DNA of 64,000 bases from JASGCP01 sp965263285 (GTDB taxonomy: Bacteria > Bacteroidota > Bacteroidia > Chitinophagales > Chitinophagaceae): NCBI GenBank assembly GCA_965263285.1, contig CBDHHD010000004.1, positions 806,001 to 870,000 of the forward strand, read 5' to 3'. Shown piece after piece: positions 1 through 10,138 of the stretch. A program made the translations under genes and the position numbers. Under the pieces are notes generated by a model, which was not told the origin of the DNA, ran no database searches, and saw nothing but the letters and a program-made list of their open reading frames with translations. Position 1 is the first letter of the stretch; the number at the start of each line of letters is the position of its first letter.

Positions 1-1
1 A

Positions 2-259
2 TACGAAGCGGCGATATTATTTGAATGTGGAGTTCCTTCTTTTATCAATAAAATTATTGGCGTTACGGCTCCATTTATTCTAAAGATACAACGGTTACAA
101 ATGAGAAACAAAAACCTTACAAAAGAAGACATCATCAACAGAATGCAAAATCAAATAGACGACCATATTAAAATGAAATTATGTGATTGGGTTATTACAA
201 ACGATGACAAAACTCCTATACTACCGCAGGTTTTATCTATACATCAATCATTAATATAA
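2..259 (+). CDS. coaE: Dephospho-CoA kinase, C-terminal part (5' end outside window)
   Basis: The frame is open from the window edge to a TAA at 257-259 and gives 85 residues. It reads YEAAILFECG, then a strand like IIGVTAPFILKIQRLQMRN, and ends after DDKTPILPQVLSIHQSLI. This matches the C-terminal half of CoaE, the kinase that adds the 3' phosphate to dephospho-CoA in the last step of coenzyme A synthesis. The family has E(S/A)A(I/L)LFE followed by VTAP...RIQR and a lid region rich in R/Q. The N-terminal P-loop is outside the window. The gene converges on mrdA with about 50 bases between the two stops. Identification rests on motif recall over a short fragment. Confidence 0.75.
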   Translation, partial: YEAAILFECGVPSFINKIIGVTAPFILKIQRLQMRNKNLTKEDIINRMQNQIDDHIKMKLCDWVITNDDKTPILPQVLSIHQSLI

Positions 260-309
260 AAGTCCTATCCCTATTACAAGCAAAACAATACTCTATTGTA
301 GCATCTATT

Positions 310-2226
310 TTATGGCATCTTTTGCAAAGAAAAATAATAAGCCGAGTCATTTTGCACATACCAATCATTTACCTGTGTTGGGAGTAAATTTGTATTAATA
401 ATCCTATTAGCTTCTATTTGGCTATTAACCGACAGGGTATCATGTAAATATTTTTCTACTATAGAAGCTGCAATAGGGCCTGCCCAAGTAACTCCAAATC
501 CTGCATTCTCAACAATAACCGCCACTACAATTTGTGGATTCTCTTTAGGAGCAAATGCAACAAACCAAGAGTGATCTTTCCCATGTGGGTTTTGTGCTGT
601 TCCTGTTTTAGCACAATACTCTATATCAGGCATTTTAATAGTTGACGCTGTACCGTATTTAGTTACATCATTCATTGCATTAATAATCACTTCAAATTCA
701 TCCCTACTTAATTTCACAGGTGTATATTTTACATGATATTTATTTAAATATTTAACAGAATCATCTGCAGAAGCATTATCAATATAATTAATAAAGTGAG
801 GTATATAATAATACCCTTGATTAGCTATCATGCTAATAGCATTTGCCATTTGTAAAGGTGTTACCGTCATCCTATCTTGTCCAATACCTAGGGTAACCAT
901 ATTACAACTCTTCCATCTGCCAAAGCTTTTAAAATCTCTATTATATGTACTTGTGTCGGGTATATTCCCCATTTCTTCTCCTGGCAAATCAACACCTAAT
1001 TTAACACCTAATCCAAAAGAATTAAGATAATGTTTCCATGCAAGGTATCCATTAGCCGTGCTTCCCATGGCTGGATTATCAATTGTACGGCGGAAAGCAT
1101 CACAAAAATAGGAGTTACATGAGTTAGCTAATGCCAACCTAAAATTAGCTGCATGACCAGATATTGTATGCAAGCATTTAATCACATTTCCACAGGCTGT
1201 ATATTTTCCAAGACAAGGGTAACCTGTATTTACAGTAATCACTCCTTCATCCAATGCTACCAATCCACCCAATGGCTTAAATGTAGATCCTGGGGGATAT
1301 TGACCTTTGATAGCCCTATTTAATAAAGGTCGCCCTATATCTAAAAACAATTTACTGAAATTTTTTTTCCGATCATTCTTAGAGAGCAAGTTAGGATCAA
1401 AACTAGGAGCAGATGCCATTGCCAATATATCTCCATTACGAGGATCTAAAGCAACAATAGCCCCTATTTTATTATGTAATAACTGCTCCGCTAATTCTTG
1501 CAATTGGATATCAACCGTAATATGAATGTTCTTTCCTGCTTCAGATGGAACATCATCTTCCCCATTATCGTATTGACCTAAAATTCTATTCTTATTATCT
1601 CGCAAAAAATAAGCAACACCTTTCTGCCCTTTTAGAATAGACTCATAATATTCTTCCACACCATTTTTACCTATCCAATCACCTATTTGATAATTATAAT
1701 TATATCTTTTAATTTCACTACTATCTACTTCTCCTATATAGCCTAATATTTGTGCTCCTACATGATACGGATATTCTCTACTAGGTCGCTCTTGCAGTTG
1801 AAAAGCAGGATATTGAAAAATATTTTCCTCCGCAATAGCTAACAGATCTGGAGGTAATAACTCTTGAAATATAGATGAGTGGATACGACCATTTTTAAGC
1901 ACAATGCTATTAATGCGTTTAACAAACTCTTCTTTGGTTAAGCGTAGCAAATCACAAAAAGCAATCGTATCAAAGTCTTTTATTTGAGAAGGAATAACTA
2001 CTAAATCATACTTAACGGTATTGTCTAAAATAGGTTCTCCTTTCCTATCAAATATAATACCTCGTCTTGCATATATTGTTTTTTTTAAAATAGCATTATT
2101 CTCAGCTAACCTAATATATTTATTATTAAATAATTGCAAATTAGCCAATCGGGCTATAATGGTTATAAAAACAAACAAGAATATACAAACAATACCCCAA
2201 GCTCTACGAGTATTTTTTATAGACAT
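310..2226 (-). CDS. mrdA: Penicillin-binding protein 2 (elongasome transpeptidase)
   Basis: The 638-residue protein has one N-terminal membrane anchor (about residues 9-28), a PBP dimer domain, and a C-terminal transpeptidase domain. The active-site motifs are visible: STFK with the nucleophilic serine near residue 312, SCN near 366, and KTGTAQ near 540. It cross-links peptidoglycan during lateral wall growth in the periplasm together with the MreBCD scaffold and RodA. It is the last gene of the mreB-mreC-mreD-mrdA run, 17 bases after mreD. The rodA gene that often follows is not here; the next gene is convergent coaE. The length is normal for Bacteroidota PBP2. Confidence 0.95.
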   Translation of the reverse strand: MSIKNTRRAWGIVCIFLFVFITIIARLANLQLFNNKYIRLAENNAILKKTIYARRGIIFDRKGEPILDNTVKYDLVVIPSQIKDFDTIAFCDLLRLTKEEFVKRINSIVLKNGRIHSSIFQELLPPDLLAIAEENIFQYPAFQLQERPSREYPYHVGAQILGYIGEVDSSEIKRYNYNYQIGDWIGKNGVEEYYESILKGQKGVAYFLRDNKNRILGQYDNGEDDVPSEAGKNIHITVDIQLQELAEQLLHNKIGAIVALDPRNGDILAMASAPSFDPNLLSKNDRKKNFSKLFLDIGRPLLNRAIKGQYPPGSTFKPLGGLVALDEGVITVNTGYPCLGKYTACGNVIKCLHTISGHAANFRLALANSCNSYFCDAFRRTIDNPAMGSTANGYLAWKHYLNSFGLGVKLGVDLPGEEMGNIPDTSTYNRDFKSFGRWKSCNMVTLGIGQDRMTVTPLQMANAISMIANQGYYYIPHFINYIDNASADDSVKYLNKYHVKYTPVKLSRDEFEVIINAMNDVTKYGTASTIKMPDIEYCAKTGTAQNPHGKDHSWFVAFAPKENPQIVVAVIVENAGFGVTWAGPIAASIVEKYLHDTLSVNSQIEANRIINTNLLPTQVNDWYVQNDSAYYFSLQKMP

Positions 2227-2243
2227 AAAACATATTTTTACTA

Positions 2244-2765
2244 TTAACGCTTACGATAAAAAATAACTTCGACTACTACAATCATTATAATACTTAATAA
2301 AGAACTGCATATTGTATTTACTAAAAAAAATAAAAAATTGCTATACTTAAACCACTCTAACAAAGATATAAAAAAATGATAAGAAAATGACAAAATAGAT
2401 AAAAACATAATATAATATACCCACCCAATTTGATAAGGAGAAATTTCTCTGTTAGCCAATTGACCACTTGCTTTTAAATTAACAAAACTAGGCAACAATA
2501 AAATACGCATATAAGCAATAAAAACACATACTGCCGAATACAATCCTGCTGTATGTGTAAGCGCATTATATACCAATCCATATACAAAAGCAATACACAA
2601 AAGCAATAGAGAAGGCGTATCAATAGGCAACCAAAGAATAAATACAAAATAGACAACAGGAACAATAAAAGATCGAATAGGAGGAATAGCATTTAATACA
2701 AATACTTGTATAAATAGTAAACATACTATTTGAACTAATCTATATATGATACGAGACACAACCAT
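2244..2765 (-). CDS. mreD: Rod shape-determining membrane protein MreD
   Basis: The 173-residue, very hydrophobic protein has about five predicted membrane spans. It carries the MreD-like pattern of short loops and a conserved region around LVYNALTHTAGLYSAVCVF. It lies between mreC (6-base gap) and mrdA (17-base gap), the canonical position for mreD, and the calls reinforce each other. MreD links the inner-membrane elongasome to MreC and PBP2. MreD sequences diverge strongly, so the operon context carries much of the weight. Confidence 0.88.
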   Translation of the reverse strand: MVVSRIIYRLVQIVCLLFIQVFVLNAIPPIRSFIVPVVYFVFILWLPIDTPSLLLLCIAFVYGLVYNALTHTAGLYSAVCVFIAYMRILLLPSFVNLKASGQLANREISPYQIGWVYYIMFLSILSFSYHFFISLLEWFKYSNFLFFLVNTICSSLLSIIMIVVVEVIFYRKR

Positions 2766-2771
2766 ATTACA

Positions 2772-3611
2772 CTAATATTCTTTTATTGCTTCTTGTTCCT
2801 CAAAATATTTATTATATACCACATTCACCCAATGTAAACTTGCAAAATTAGTAAATAAAGACACCGACAATACATATGTATTACTAGTAGGTATAATAGT
2901 AACTCTCTTCACTTTTCCAATAAGAATTCCTGGTGGGAAAACAGAAGAGTAATTACTTGTTTCTATCGTATCACCTATCATCACTTTTGTACTTGTGTTA
3001 ACATCACTCATTTGCACTATATTAATATCTACGCCATTCCAATCTACCTTGCCTACTGCTACCGTATTTCTCACTCTTGCGCTGATAGTGGTATTACGAC
3101 TTAAAACACTCATAGCACTACTAAAATGATTGTTCACATCAACCACTCTCCCTACAACATAACCTTGTAGCGTAACAAGACCCATTCCTATTCTTACACC
3201 ATCTTGCGATCCTTTAAAAATAGTAATATAATTATTCTGTAATGCAAGTGAATTATCTACCACCTCAGCATAACCCCATTGATATCTATTGCTATCATTT
3301 TGACTTCTATTTACAAAAGTAGAATCATAAGCAATCAACGGTTTGTTTTCTTTAGCTTGATAATTACTCACCATTATTTTTAATTGTAGATTTTGCTTTA
3401 GCAACTCTTGGTTCACTTGTTCCATATTAAAGATATAACGAATCCCCCCTATCCATTGATTTACCTTCATCGTTAGTTGATACCCCCAAGGCATGCGATA
3501 TTGCTTAACATTACCACTTTGAGAAAAATAAGACACTAAAGAAAAAATCATCAAAACGATAAAAAGAAGAAAGGTATCAGTTTTTTTTAAAAAATCAATT
3601 AATCGTTGCAC
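2772..3611 (-). CDS. mreC: Rod shape-determining protein MreC
   Basis: The 279-residue protein has a short cytoplasmic start, one membrane span (about residues 13-30), a coiled-coil stretch (about 60-90) and a C-terminal beta-rich periplasmic domain. Typical MreC phrases are IFKGSQDGVRIGMGLVT, GYVVGRVVDVNNHFS, and FPPGILIGKV near the end. It is a periplasmic scaffold that activates PBP2 and connects it to MreB. It sits 30 bases after mreB and 6 bases before mreD in the same operon. Confidence 0.94.
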   Translation of the reverse strand: MQRLIDFLKKTDTFLLFIVLMIFSLVSYFSQSGNVKQYRMPWGYQLTMKVNQWIGGIRYIFNMEQVNQELLKQNLQLKIMVSNYQAKENKPLIAYDSTFVNRSQNDSNRYQWGYAEVVDNSLALQNNYITIFKGSQDGVRIGMGLVTLQGYVVGRVVDVNNHFSSAMSVLSRNTTISARVRNTVAVGKVDWNGVDINIVQMSDVNTSTKVMIGDTIETSNYSSVFPPGILIGKVKRVTIIPTSNTYVLSVSLFTNFASLHWVNVVYNKYFEEQEAIKEY

Positions 3612-3641
3612 AATAATAATAATCTAAAAGTTTAGAAATAC

Positions 3642-4670
3642 CTAACTTTTAATTATAAAAGAATAGTTTTTATAATTTGACAAGGCAAGACCAGTACCTT
3701 TTACAACACTTTTCAATGGATCGTCTGCAATAAGCACAGGAAGTTTAATTCTATCACTCAATCGTTTATCAATACCTCTTATTAAAGCTCCACCTCCCGT
3801 AATATATAGTCCTCTTCTATAAATATCAGAAGCCAATTCAGGGGGTGTACTTTCTAATGCTTTAAGAATAGCCTCTTCTACTTTTAAAATACTTTTTTCA
3901 AGTGCTTCTGCTACTTCTTGATACGACACATACACTTGCTGTGGAATACCAGTTACAAGATCTCTCCCATTCACAGGTATATCATCGGGTGGATTTTCAA
4001 GCGTCTTTAAAACAGACCCAATTTGAATTTTTATCTGTTCTGCAGTTCGTTCTCCAATAAGCAAGCTATGATTCTTTCTTAGCATCTCTACAATATCTTC
4101 TGTAAATTCGTCCCCTGCAATTCGAATGCTTTGATCACATACAATGCCTGCCAATGCAATAACAGTAATGCCTGTGGTTCCGCCTCCGATATCTACGATC
4201 ATAGTACCTACTGGTTCTTCTACATCTATACCAATACCTAATGCCGCTGCCATAGGTTCATATATAAGATACACTTCCTTAGCACCTGCTTGCTCTGCGC
4301 TATCAATCACCGCTCTTTTCTCTACTTCTGTAATAGAAGATGGAATACATATCATCATTCGCCAACTAGGTGGAAACAAATATTGTTTCTTATGTACCAT
4401 CTTAATAAATTCTCTTATCATTAATTCTGACGCATTGAAATCGGCAATAACCCCATCTTTCAACGGACGAATGGTTTTAATATCTTGATGTGTTTTCTCA
4501 TGCATCATCAGTGCTTTTTTACCCACCGCTAATACTTGCTTAGGATTAATTCTACTGAGTGCAATAATAGAAGGCTCATTAACTACCACATCTCCATTAT
4601 GCATAATTAAAGTATTAGCAGTTCCTAGGTCAATTGCAATATCTTGAGTAAAAAAATTTATTAATTTCAT
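3642..4670 (-). CDS. mreB: Actin-like cell-shape protein MreB
   Basis: The 342-residue protein has actin-fold nucleotide-binding motifs. The phosphate 1 loop is IDLGTANTLI near residues 14-23, the phosphate 2 loop is DIGGGTTGITVIAL near 155, and an adenosine-like GLYITGGGALIRGID segment lies near 285. It forms membrane-associated filaments that orient lateral wall synthesis. It is the first gene of the mreB-mreC-mreD-mrdA operon. The start follows an AT-rich spacer with no obvious Shine-Dalgarno sequence, which is common in Bacteroidota. Confidence 0.96.
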   Translation of the reverse strand: MKLINFFTQDIAIDLGTANTLIMHNGDVVVNEPSIIALSRINPKQVLAVGKKALMMHEKTHQDIKTIRPLKDGVIADFNASELMIREFIKMVHKKQYLFPPSWRMMICIPSSITEVEKRAVIDSAEQAGAKEVYLIYEPMAAALGIGIDVEEPVGTMIVDIGGGTTGITVIALAGIVCDQSIRIAGDEFTEDIVEMLRKNHSLLIGERTAEQIKIQIGSVLKTLENPPDDIPVNGRDLVTGIPQQVYVSYQEVAEALEKSILKVEEAILKALESTPPELASDIYRRGLYITGGGALIRGIDKRLSDRIKLPVLIADDPLKSVVKGTGLALSNYKNYSFIIKS

Positions 4671-4756
4671 GATGCAAAAATAAAAAAAAAACTATACAAT
4701 TTACGATATATTTTAATTCTCTTTCACATCATTCCCCTTTTGTATACAAACGCTCA

Positions 4757-5746
4757 TTAGACCACTTTATTGGCTAAAGACAACGGCGTTTTATTTTCAA
4801 ATGCTTCTACATTATGAATAGTAGTTAAAGCAATTTCGTCTAATGCTTCCACTGTAAAAAATGCCTGATGACCACTAATCAATACATTGGGGAAAGAAAG
4901 TAACCTCATTAATATATCATCTTTAATAATATCATTAGAATGATCAGTAAAAAACAACTCCCCTTCATTTTCATATACATCCATTGCCACAAAACCTATT
5001 TTTTCTTTCTTTAACTCACGAATAAGTGCATGATGATCAATTAATCCTCCCCTACTTGTATTCACTAACAAAACTCCCTTCTTCATACCTTTCATAGTAG
5101 TTGAATTAATAATGTGATGCGTATGATCATTTAAAGGGCAGTGAAGAGAAACGATATCTGCTTTTTTTAACACTTGCATTAAAGGCAAATAAATAACCCC
5201 TTTATTTTTTAACTGTTCATTCTCCACAATATCATAAGCCAATACAGTACACCCAAAACCTAACATCAACTCACAAAAAACAGTACCGATATTACCCGTA
5301 CCAATTACAGCTACTGTTTTTTTATATACATTAAATCCCAATAAATGCTCAAGAGAAAAATTCCCTTCTCTTATCCTTGCATAAGCCTTATGTATTTTTC
5401 TATTAGCGGCTAAAATAAGACAAACAGCATGCTCGGCAACAGCATGAGGAGAATAGGTAGGGACTCGCAAGACCGTTATCTTTTTTTGCTTTGCTACTTG
5501 TATGTCAATATTATTGTACCCCGCACAGCGCAAAAGTACTAATCGAACTTTATTCTTTGCCAATACAGTCAAGGTGTCTGCATCTACTTTATCATTTACA
5601 AACACACATACAGCATCAAAACCAGCAGATAAATAGGCGGTTTTATCATAAAGGCGTACATCAAAGAAATCAAAATAATGTTTCCCTATATGCTTTAAAA
5701 ATGAGGTTTTGTCGTAAGACTTCGCACTAAAAAAAGCAATACGCAT
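4757..5746 (-). CDS. ldhA: D-lactate dehydrogenase / D-2-hydroxyacid dehydrogenase
   Basis: The 329-residue protein has the full D-isomer 2-hydroxyacid dehydrogenase layout. The substrate-side segment LLRCAGYNNIDI is near residue 75. The NAD-binding VIGTGNIGTVF is near 148. The catalytic arginine is in NTSRGGLID near 230, the glutamate in DVYENEGELFF near 258, and the histidine in GHQAFFT near 292. RCAGYNNID and ENEGELFF are typical of fermentative D-LDH, which reduces pyruvate to D-lactate with NADH in the cytoplasm. The gene stands alone between mreB and a repeat element. Substrate choice within the family is inferred from similarity, so a related 2-keto acid reductase is possible. Confidence 0.85.
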   Translation of the reverse strand: MRIAFFSAKSYDKTSFLKHIGKHYFDFFDVRLYDKTAYLSAGFDAVCVFVNDKVDADTLTVLAKNKVRLVLLRCAGYNNIDIQVAKQKKITVLRVPTYSPHAVAEHAVCLILAANRKIHKAYARIREGNFSLEHLLGFNVYKKTVAVIGTGNIGTVFCELMLGFGCTVLAYDIVENEQLKNKGVIYLPLMQVLKKADIVSLHCPLNDHTHHIINSTTMKGMKKGVLLVNTSRGGLIDHHALIRELKKEKIGFVAMDVYENEGELFFTDHSNDIIKDDILMRLLSFPNVLISGHQAFFTVEALDEIALTTIHNVEAFENKTPLSLANKVV

Positions 5747-5919
5747 AAATAAAGTATTTATATAAAAACCAAATAAAAAAACTTAAGTACAATCATGCCA
5801 AAGTCCTAAGAAAAAATGTAACTATTTTTACTATTATATTTAATATTTCAGTTTTACAAATATAAAATAAATTATAACTACTCAGATATAAAATTTAATA
5901 TTCATTTTTTATATTTTTT

Positions 5920-6192
5920 GGCTACCTCTTTCTTTGAGGTGCTGGAAGCATGGATGATTACATACATATAAACATGGAAATAATTGGAAATATCTGATGA
6001 GGACTGCCCTCAGATAAAGAGCGTTACAAAACGAGGCAACGAAGCAACCAACGATCCGTAGTTTTGTATCTTTTTCTTTCTTTTGTATCAAGACAAAAGA
6101 AAGAAAAAGATACAAAAAATAAGTGATGAACCTATACCTGAGTCATTACAAAAAACACAAATACCCCCCAGCACCTCAAAAAAAGATAAAGA
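5920..6192. repeat. Palindromic repeat element RE, copy 1 (short form, reversed)
   Basis: This short form (~270 bp) of the dispersed element opens with GGCTACCTCT and closes with the inverse pattern GCACCTCAAAAAAAGAT. It holds inner CTCAGATAAAGAGCGTTAC and a perfect TTCTTTCTTTTGT / ACAAAAGAAAGAA hairpin. It lacks the inner palindrome around CGTTATGATGAGC seen in long copies. It fills most of the gap between the D-LDH gene and cysS. The rest of that gap (5747-5919) is AT-rich with nothing recognisable. A short reading frame here is treated as spurious. Confidence 0.85.
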
Positions 6193-6197
6193 CTCTA

Positions 6198-7700
6198 TTA
6201 TATAGTCCAAGAAGTAGTACCGTCTTTTTCATCTTTTAAGGTGATACCCATTGCTTGCAACTGGTTTCGAATAGCATCACTTGTAACAAAATCTTTTTTC
6301 TCTTTGGCCGATTTTCTTAATAAAACAATTAACTGCATCATATCTTGAAGCATTTTATTGGAATTATTCTGAGTGGCTGTTAAACCCAATATATCTTCAA
6401 TAAATTGTTTCATTGTAGTTTTCATACTTATAAGCGTATGAGAGGAAATACTATTCAATGCTATTTGCTTTCTACTCAAAGAATTAATAGTAGGCACTAT
6501 ATCAAACATATTAGCCAATACTTTAGCCGTATTAAAATCATCATTCATACACTCATGTAATTCTTTTATTTTTATAGCACAATATTTATCTAAGCTTTCA
6601 TTGGTTGCTGTAACAACATCAATAGGAGTAGGAATAGATATAAGTTGTTGATAAGCTTCCCATAAGCGTTTATATCCTTTTTCTGCTGCTTGTAAAGCTT
6701 CATTACTAAAATCAAGTGTAGAACGATAATGCGTTTGAAGTATAAAAAAACGAATAGCCATAGGATGATATGGCTTATCTAATAAAGGATGCACACCCGT
6801 AAACAACTCAGACAATTTAATCGTATTATTATAACTCTTCCCCATTTTTCTTCCATTAATAGTAATAAGATTACTATGTAGCCAATATGTAGCCATGAGC
6901 AAATGCGTGCAAACAGCACCTTGCGCAATTTCACATTCATGGTGAGGAAAAAGCAAATCTATCCCTCCTCCATGAATATCAAATTGCTGGCCAAGATATT
7001 TCTGACTCATGGCAGAGCACTCAATATGCCAACCAGGGAAACCCCAGCCCCAAGGGCTTTTCCAACGCATCAAGTGTTGTGGTGGCGCATTTTTCCATAA
7101 TGCAAAATCTATTTTAGATTTTTTTTCATCTTGATTAGCAAGCGATCTTGTACTTTCTAATAGATCTTGGATATTACGATTGCTTAAAATACCATAAGGC
7201 ATTTTTTTTTGTGAAAATTCGGCATGGTATTTTTCTACATTAAAATACACGGATCCATTTACCTCATACCCATATCCATACTCAATAATTTTTTCAATCA
7301 TGTCAATTTGCTCAGTAATATGACCAGTGGCTGTAGGTTCTATAGAAGGTGGCAAAGCATTAAACTGCTGCATGGCAACATGAAAAGAACGGGTATATTT
7401 ATTTACTAATTCCATAGGTTCTAGCTTTTCCAACAATGCCTTATTATTAATTTTATCCTCACCTTCTCTATTCTCTTCTTCAAAATGCCCCGCATCGGTA
7501 ATATTTCTTACAAATCTCACTTTAAAATTCAAATACAATAGATATCTATAAATAACATCAAATACTATAAACGACCTTGCATGTCCCAAATGACTTTCGC
7601 TACTTACGGTAGGACCACATACATACATCCCTACAAAATCTTTATGTAAAGGAATAAAAGGCTCTTTTTTGTCTGTAAGTGAATTATAAACTTGAAGCAT
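6198..7700 (-). CDS. cysS: Cysteinyl-tRNA synthetase
   Basis: The 500-residue class I synthetase charges tRNA-Cys with cysteine. The signature YVCGPTV lies near residue 28, the HIGH-type motif is HLGHARS near 37-43, and the KMSKS-type motif appears as KMGKS near 286. The zinc-site histidines and cysteines fall in WHIECSAMS and FPHHECEIAQ. The C-terminal anticodon-binding region ends in LKDEKDGTTSWTI, typical of CysS. The length is normal. Downstream is repeat copy 1. Confidence 0.96.
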   Translation of the reverse strand: MLQVYNSLTDKKEPFIPLHKDFVGMYVCGPTVSSESHLGHARSFIVFDVIYRYLLYLNFKVRFVRNITDAGHFEEENREGEDKINNKALLEKLEPMELVNKYTRSFHVAMQQFNALPPSIEPTATGHITEQIDMIEKIIEYGYGYEVNGSVYFNVEKYHAEFSQKKMPYGILSNRNIQDLLESTRSLANQDEKKSKIDFALWKNAPPQHLMRWKSPWGWGFPGWHIECSAMSQKYLGQQFDIHGGGIDLLFPHHECEIAQGAVCTHLLMATYWLHSNLITINGRKMGKSYNNTIKLSELFTGVHPLLDKPYHPMAIRFFILQTHYRSTLDFSNEALQAAEKGYKRLWEAYQQLISIPTPIDVVTATNESLDKYCAIKIKELHECMNDDFNTAKVLANMFDIVPTINSLSRKQIALNSISSHTLISMKTTMKQFIEDILGLTATQNNSNKMLQDMMQLIVLLRKSAKEKKDFVTSDAIRNQLQAMGITLKDEKDGTTSWTI

Positions 7701-7910
7701 AATAATTAATCAATATACTATGTGCAATATTGAAGCTACAAACATACACAATAATCATTTACTAAACAATAATTATAAGAAAAAGGATGTGGTCTTAAAA
7801 TACCATTCATTTGTCCATTACGCCATTCAATTAATATGTACTAACTCTAATAAAAACTATTTTCATTACATCATTTTTTTTATTGCTTTTGCCTCAACTT
7901 TTAGCGTTTT

Positions 7911-8354
7911 GGCTACATCCTTTTTTAAAGTGCTAAGAGGTTTTTAATAAATGGCAACTACTCATGTATAGGTTCATACTCATTTTTTATATCTTTTTCT
8001 TTCTTTTGTCTTGATACAAAAGAAAGAAACAAAGAAAAAATCAAGCCTGCAGATAAAGAGCTACAAAACTACGGCTCGCTACGCTAGCGAGAATGAATGA
8101 GAGGCGGTTAGGTATGAATCGTTATGATGAGCTTATCCATATCCATAGTTATCTTTTATGTAAATACTTTATGCTCATCATAACGATTCATATATAAAAA
8201 CTTCCGCCTCCACATTCTCGCTGGTCGCTTCGATCGCCTCGTTTTGTAACGCTCTTTATCTGAGGGCAGTCCTCAACAGATACTCCCTATTATTTCCATG
8301 CCTATACTTATTTCAGTAAACAATATTCTCCAATAAATCTACCTGAGTAGTTAC
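7911..8354. repeat. Palindromic repeat element RE, copy 2 (long form)
   Basis: The long form begins GGCTACATCC at 7911. An inner end, CAACTACTCATGTATAGG, follows near 7955, and the copy closes with CTACCTGAGTAGTTAC at 8339-8354. Between them are the pyrimidine/purine hairpin, CAGATAAAGAG, GCGAGAATG and GAGGCGG arms, and a perfect inverted pair ATGAATCGTTATGATGAGC / GCTCATCATAACGATTCAT. The outer right end seen in other copies is missing. It marks the left edge of the restriction island. The flanks 7701-7910 and 8355-8464 show nothing recognisable. Confidence 0.88.
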
Positions 8355-8464
8355 ATGTTTAGTTACACATCTATTTTTCTGAGTTGTACTATTTAATGGT
8401 TGCAACCCCAATAGCACAAATAAGAAATTGCCCGTTCAATTCGTTAGAGAGCCTAAAAAACAGC

Positions 8465-10138
8465 CTACTTTTTGTCCATTATACCCAATTTTTTAATGAC
8501 CCCAATTAATTCGGTCATTTTATTTTTGCCTTCGCTGTCTTCAGGTAGGTTGATTAGTTTAGCTGTCTCTCTTGCTATTAAGTTTTTGGAACTGCTACCA
8601 AGCTTTTCAATTATTTGTTCTTCTATGTCGGCATAGCCTGCAAACGAAGCTCTCATTGTTATTTCAAAATCTTTACCAAAAACACAGAATTTTTGATTAA
8701 TTGACCAATCAGCAGAACTTAAAACACCCTCTAGTTCTTCTTCAGGAATACCAATTGCTTTTAAAGCGTCTTTTCGTCTTGAACCATCCTTATCTTCTGT
8801 TTTTATATCGTTGTCAAAGCATATAAACGTTGGTATTTGATATAATGTAAAAAGTCGCCACCATTTTGCTAAATTTCCTTTCCCACCAACTCCAAGTATT
8901 TCAATCCCAAATTCAGTTGGGTCAAAGCCAAGTCGTTCAAAATATACAGGCAGGGCTAACTCTTCTGTTGGTCCTTCAACAAGAATAATCTTATTCGCAA
9001 AAAAGCCTGATAAAATATGAGAAGTTGAATTATTTGCATAAAACGGAATTATTGATCCCTCTTTTGTTTTATCTGGATTAGAACCCGTTTTCAAACAATG
9101 GTTGAAAAGCGAATTAGCATTATGGTTAATTTCAAATGTTGTATCAGAATCTTTTCTTATGAGGTTAATCCCCTCAATGTAATTCAAATCAACAAAATAA
9201 GGGCTGTGTGTTGTTAGGATAATTTGCAAACCATCTTCTGCCATTTTAAACATCTTTTTTGCTAACCATTTTTGAGCCAACGGATGCAAATGGGCTTCGG
9301 GTTCGTCAAGAATAAATAATAAGCCTTGACCTAAAAATGATTTTGCATAAGCATGAGCAAAAGACAAAGCTAAAATTTGTTGTTGCCCTGTTCCCAATTC
9401 TTCGTAGGCTCTTGTTTCACCATATTCGGTAGGGTGGACACGTAAAGTCTTAAAATAGTTACTTGGGTCGTATGCCGAAAAATCAAATGTCAAAGCATGA
9501 GTCATGTTTGCCAAAACAGTATTTGATATTGAAGACATATTTTTGCTGAAAACATTAAACTCTCTCACTTCCATGAATGTAGTTTTAATATTTTCAAAAA
9601 ATCCTTTTAGTTTTTCAACTCTATCTTTATCGTCAGTTAGTTTGTCATGAAAGGCTTTTGTAACTTTTGACAACAATGTGTATTTCGAAGAATAGCTAAG
9701 TTGGAAGTTTAAATTTTGTTCTGAATTTACAACAATGCAAAGAAGTTCCTCACGCAGTTTTGTACTTACATACATATTTTCTCCACCGTCCTCAGCTTGA
9801 ATTGCGTTGAAACTATTTTCTTTTCCTTTTTGTGCTTGAAACTTAAAACCACCGCAAGAAAATTCTGAAAACCTGCCAAGCCTTGCACTAAAGCCAGTAA
9901 CGGTTGCCTTAACTATTACTTGGTTATTTGTGTCTCTTTTATAATGGTCGTAATCCTCAAGTTTTTTATACTTCGGGTGAAACTCACCAAACATCAATTC
10001 TATTGCCCGAATAATATTTGATTTACCTGAATTATTTTCTCCAATTAAAACCACAGGTTTGTTTTCAGGAAAGTTAATTACTACTTGCTCTGAAATTGAA
10101 CGGAAACCTTCTATTGTAATTTGTTTTAGTCTTGGCAT
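8465..10138 (-). CDS. OLD-family-like ATPase with TOPRIM nuclease domain
   Basis: The 557-residue protein has an SMC/ABC-type ATPase head. Walker A is LIGENNSGKSNI near residues 32-43, the ABC signature region lies near LGTGQQQILALSF, and Walker B is LLFILDEPEAHLHP. The C-terminus is TOPRIM-like, with ILVEGPTEELALP and CFDNDIK supplying the acidic residues. OLD proteins are ATP-regulated nucleases, several with anti-phage roles. The start overlaps the end of hsdS by 13 bases, so it is translationally coupled as the last gene of the restriction operon. Its role there (accessory nuclease or independent defence) is inferred. The ATPase assignment is strong and the TOPRIM part fairly strong. Confidence 0.82.
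   Translation of the reverse strand: MPRLKQITIEGFRSISEQVVINFPENKPVVLIGENNSGKSNIIRAIELMFGEFHPKYKKLEDYDHYKRDTNNQVIVKATVTGFSARLGRFSEFSCGGFKFQAQKGKENSFNAIQAEDGGENMYVSTKLREELLCIVVNSEQNLNFQLSYSSKYTLLSKVTKAFHDKLTDDKDRVEKLKGFFENIKTTFMEVREFNVFSKNMSSISNTVLANMTHALTFDFSAYDPSNYFKTLRVHPTEYGETRAYEELGTGQQQILALSFAHAYAKSFLGQGLLFILDEPEAHLHPLAQKWLAKKMFKMAEDGLQIILTTHSPYFVDLNYIEGINLIRKDSDTTFEINHNANSLFNHCLKTGSNPDKTKEGSIIPFYANNSTSHILSGFFANKIILVEGPTEELALPVYFERLGFDPTEFGIEILGVGGKGNLAKWWRLFTLYQIPTFICFDNDIKTEDKDGSRRKDALKAIGIPEEELEGVLSSADWSINQKFCVFGKDFEITMRASFAGYADIEEQIIEKLGSSSKNLIARETAKLINLPEDSEGKNKMTELIGVIKKLGIMDKK

Noticed and set aside
4675..4682. TATTTTTG promoter motif directly before mreB
   Set aside because: It would place the transcript start on the ATG itself. 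The A/T-run context makes a chance match likely.
7720..7947. 75-codon plus-strand frame after the cysS start
   Set aside because: It has low complexity, ends in the RE copy and lacks a family or a plausible leader.
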